Shown: one piece after another, positions 5,863-5,973 of the stretch | Numbering within the stretch: position 1 is the first letter of the stretch | Layout of the letters: the number at the start of each line of letters is the position of its first letter | From: Pseudomonadota bacterium | Lineage (GTDB): Bacteria > Myxococcota > Myxococcia > Myxococcales > Anaeromyxobacteraceae | Direction of reading: 5' to 3' | Length of the DNA stretch: 5,973 nt | Assembly: GCA_023411405.1 (NCBI GenBank) | Contig: JAEYOU010000587.1 | Span: 1 to 5,973, forward strand | Program-made: the position numbers and the translations under genes | The notes under the pieces: generated by a model | The model's database searches: none | What the model saw: only the letters and a program-made list of their open reading frames with translations | What the model was told of the DNA's origin: nothing

Positions 5863-5973
5863 TCGATGATCCTCGGCACCTGGAAGTGCGTCCCGGCGCG
5901 CGCCGGCGCCTCGGCGACGGCCACGTCGGCGCCCAGCCCCGGCCGCGCCTCGTCCGGCCGCACGGGCGCCGCG
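5859..5973 (-). CDS. gatC: Asp/Glu-tRNA amidotransferase subunit C, 3' end only
   Basis: Only the last 37 codons are inside the window; the gene runs off the right edge, and GatC is normally about 95 aa. The visible part contains VRPDE (4-8 of the fragment), typical of the GatC LRPDE segment, and ends in HFQVPRIIE, the usual C-terminal F-x-VPR-(V/I)IE. GatC is a small scaffold that wraps around GatA and stabilises its contact with GatB. The TGA stop overlaps the gatA GTG. Identification rests on the tail motif plus the invariant-looking gatC-gatA-gatB order. This gene, or one further upstream, presumably carries the operon promoter outside the window. Confidence 0.92.
   Translation of the reverse strand, partial: AAPVRPDEARPGLGADVAVAEAPARAGTHFQVPRIIE

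Overview
This is a very GC-rich bacterial window (by eye about 70% GC, with G or C at nearly every third codon position). All supported genes lie on the minus strand, so the biological reading order runs from the right edge to the left. No genus can be fixed from the sequence. The composition, a GatCAB operon, and a secreted protein built from ricin-type lectin, InlB-like repeat and malectin modules fit a soil or sediment bacterium such as a myxobacterium (Myxococcota). Acidobacteria or Actinobacteria are not excluded.

Right half (2718-5973): a tightly packed translation operon. It contains the 3' end of gatC (5859-5973, cut by the window edge), complete gatA (4393-5862) and complete gatB (2933-4393), followed by a 70-aa protein with two predicted membrane segments (2718-2930). 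gatC and gatA overlap by four bases, gatA and gatB by one base, and the small ORF starts two bases after gatB, so the four are probably cotranscribed and translationally coupled. GatCAB is the tRNA-dependent amidotransferase that turns Glu-tRNA(Gln) and/or Asp-tRNA(Asn) into the correctly charged tRNA. The role of the small membrane protein is unknown.

Middle (2463-2717): a 255-base non-coding gap. It has a terminator-like hairpin just after the small ORF, two perfect inverted repeats, a weak -35-like TTGACC, and a clear ribosome binding site for the next gene.

Left half (177-2462): one large gene for a 761-aa secreted modular esterase. Its order is signal peptide, ricin-type beta-trefoil lectin, InlB-like repeat, malectin-like domain, second InlB-like repeat, then a C-terminal alpha/beta-hydrolase resembling type-C feruloyl (or acetylxylan) esterases with an intact Ser-Asp-His set. 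It probably removes ester-linked groups from plant cell-wall polysaccharide outside the cell and has no evident functional link to the gat operon. The left edge (1-176) is non-coding with several GC-rich hairpins.

I found no mobile element, CRISPR array, RNA gene or defence system, and nothing that convincingly forms a new biological system. The most notable items are the modular esterase architecture and the small coupled membrane protein after gatB.
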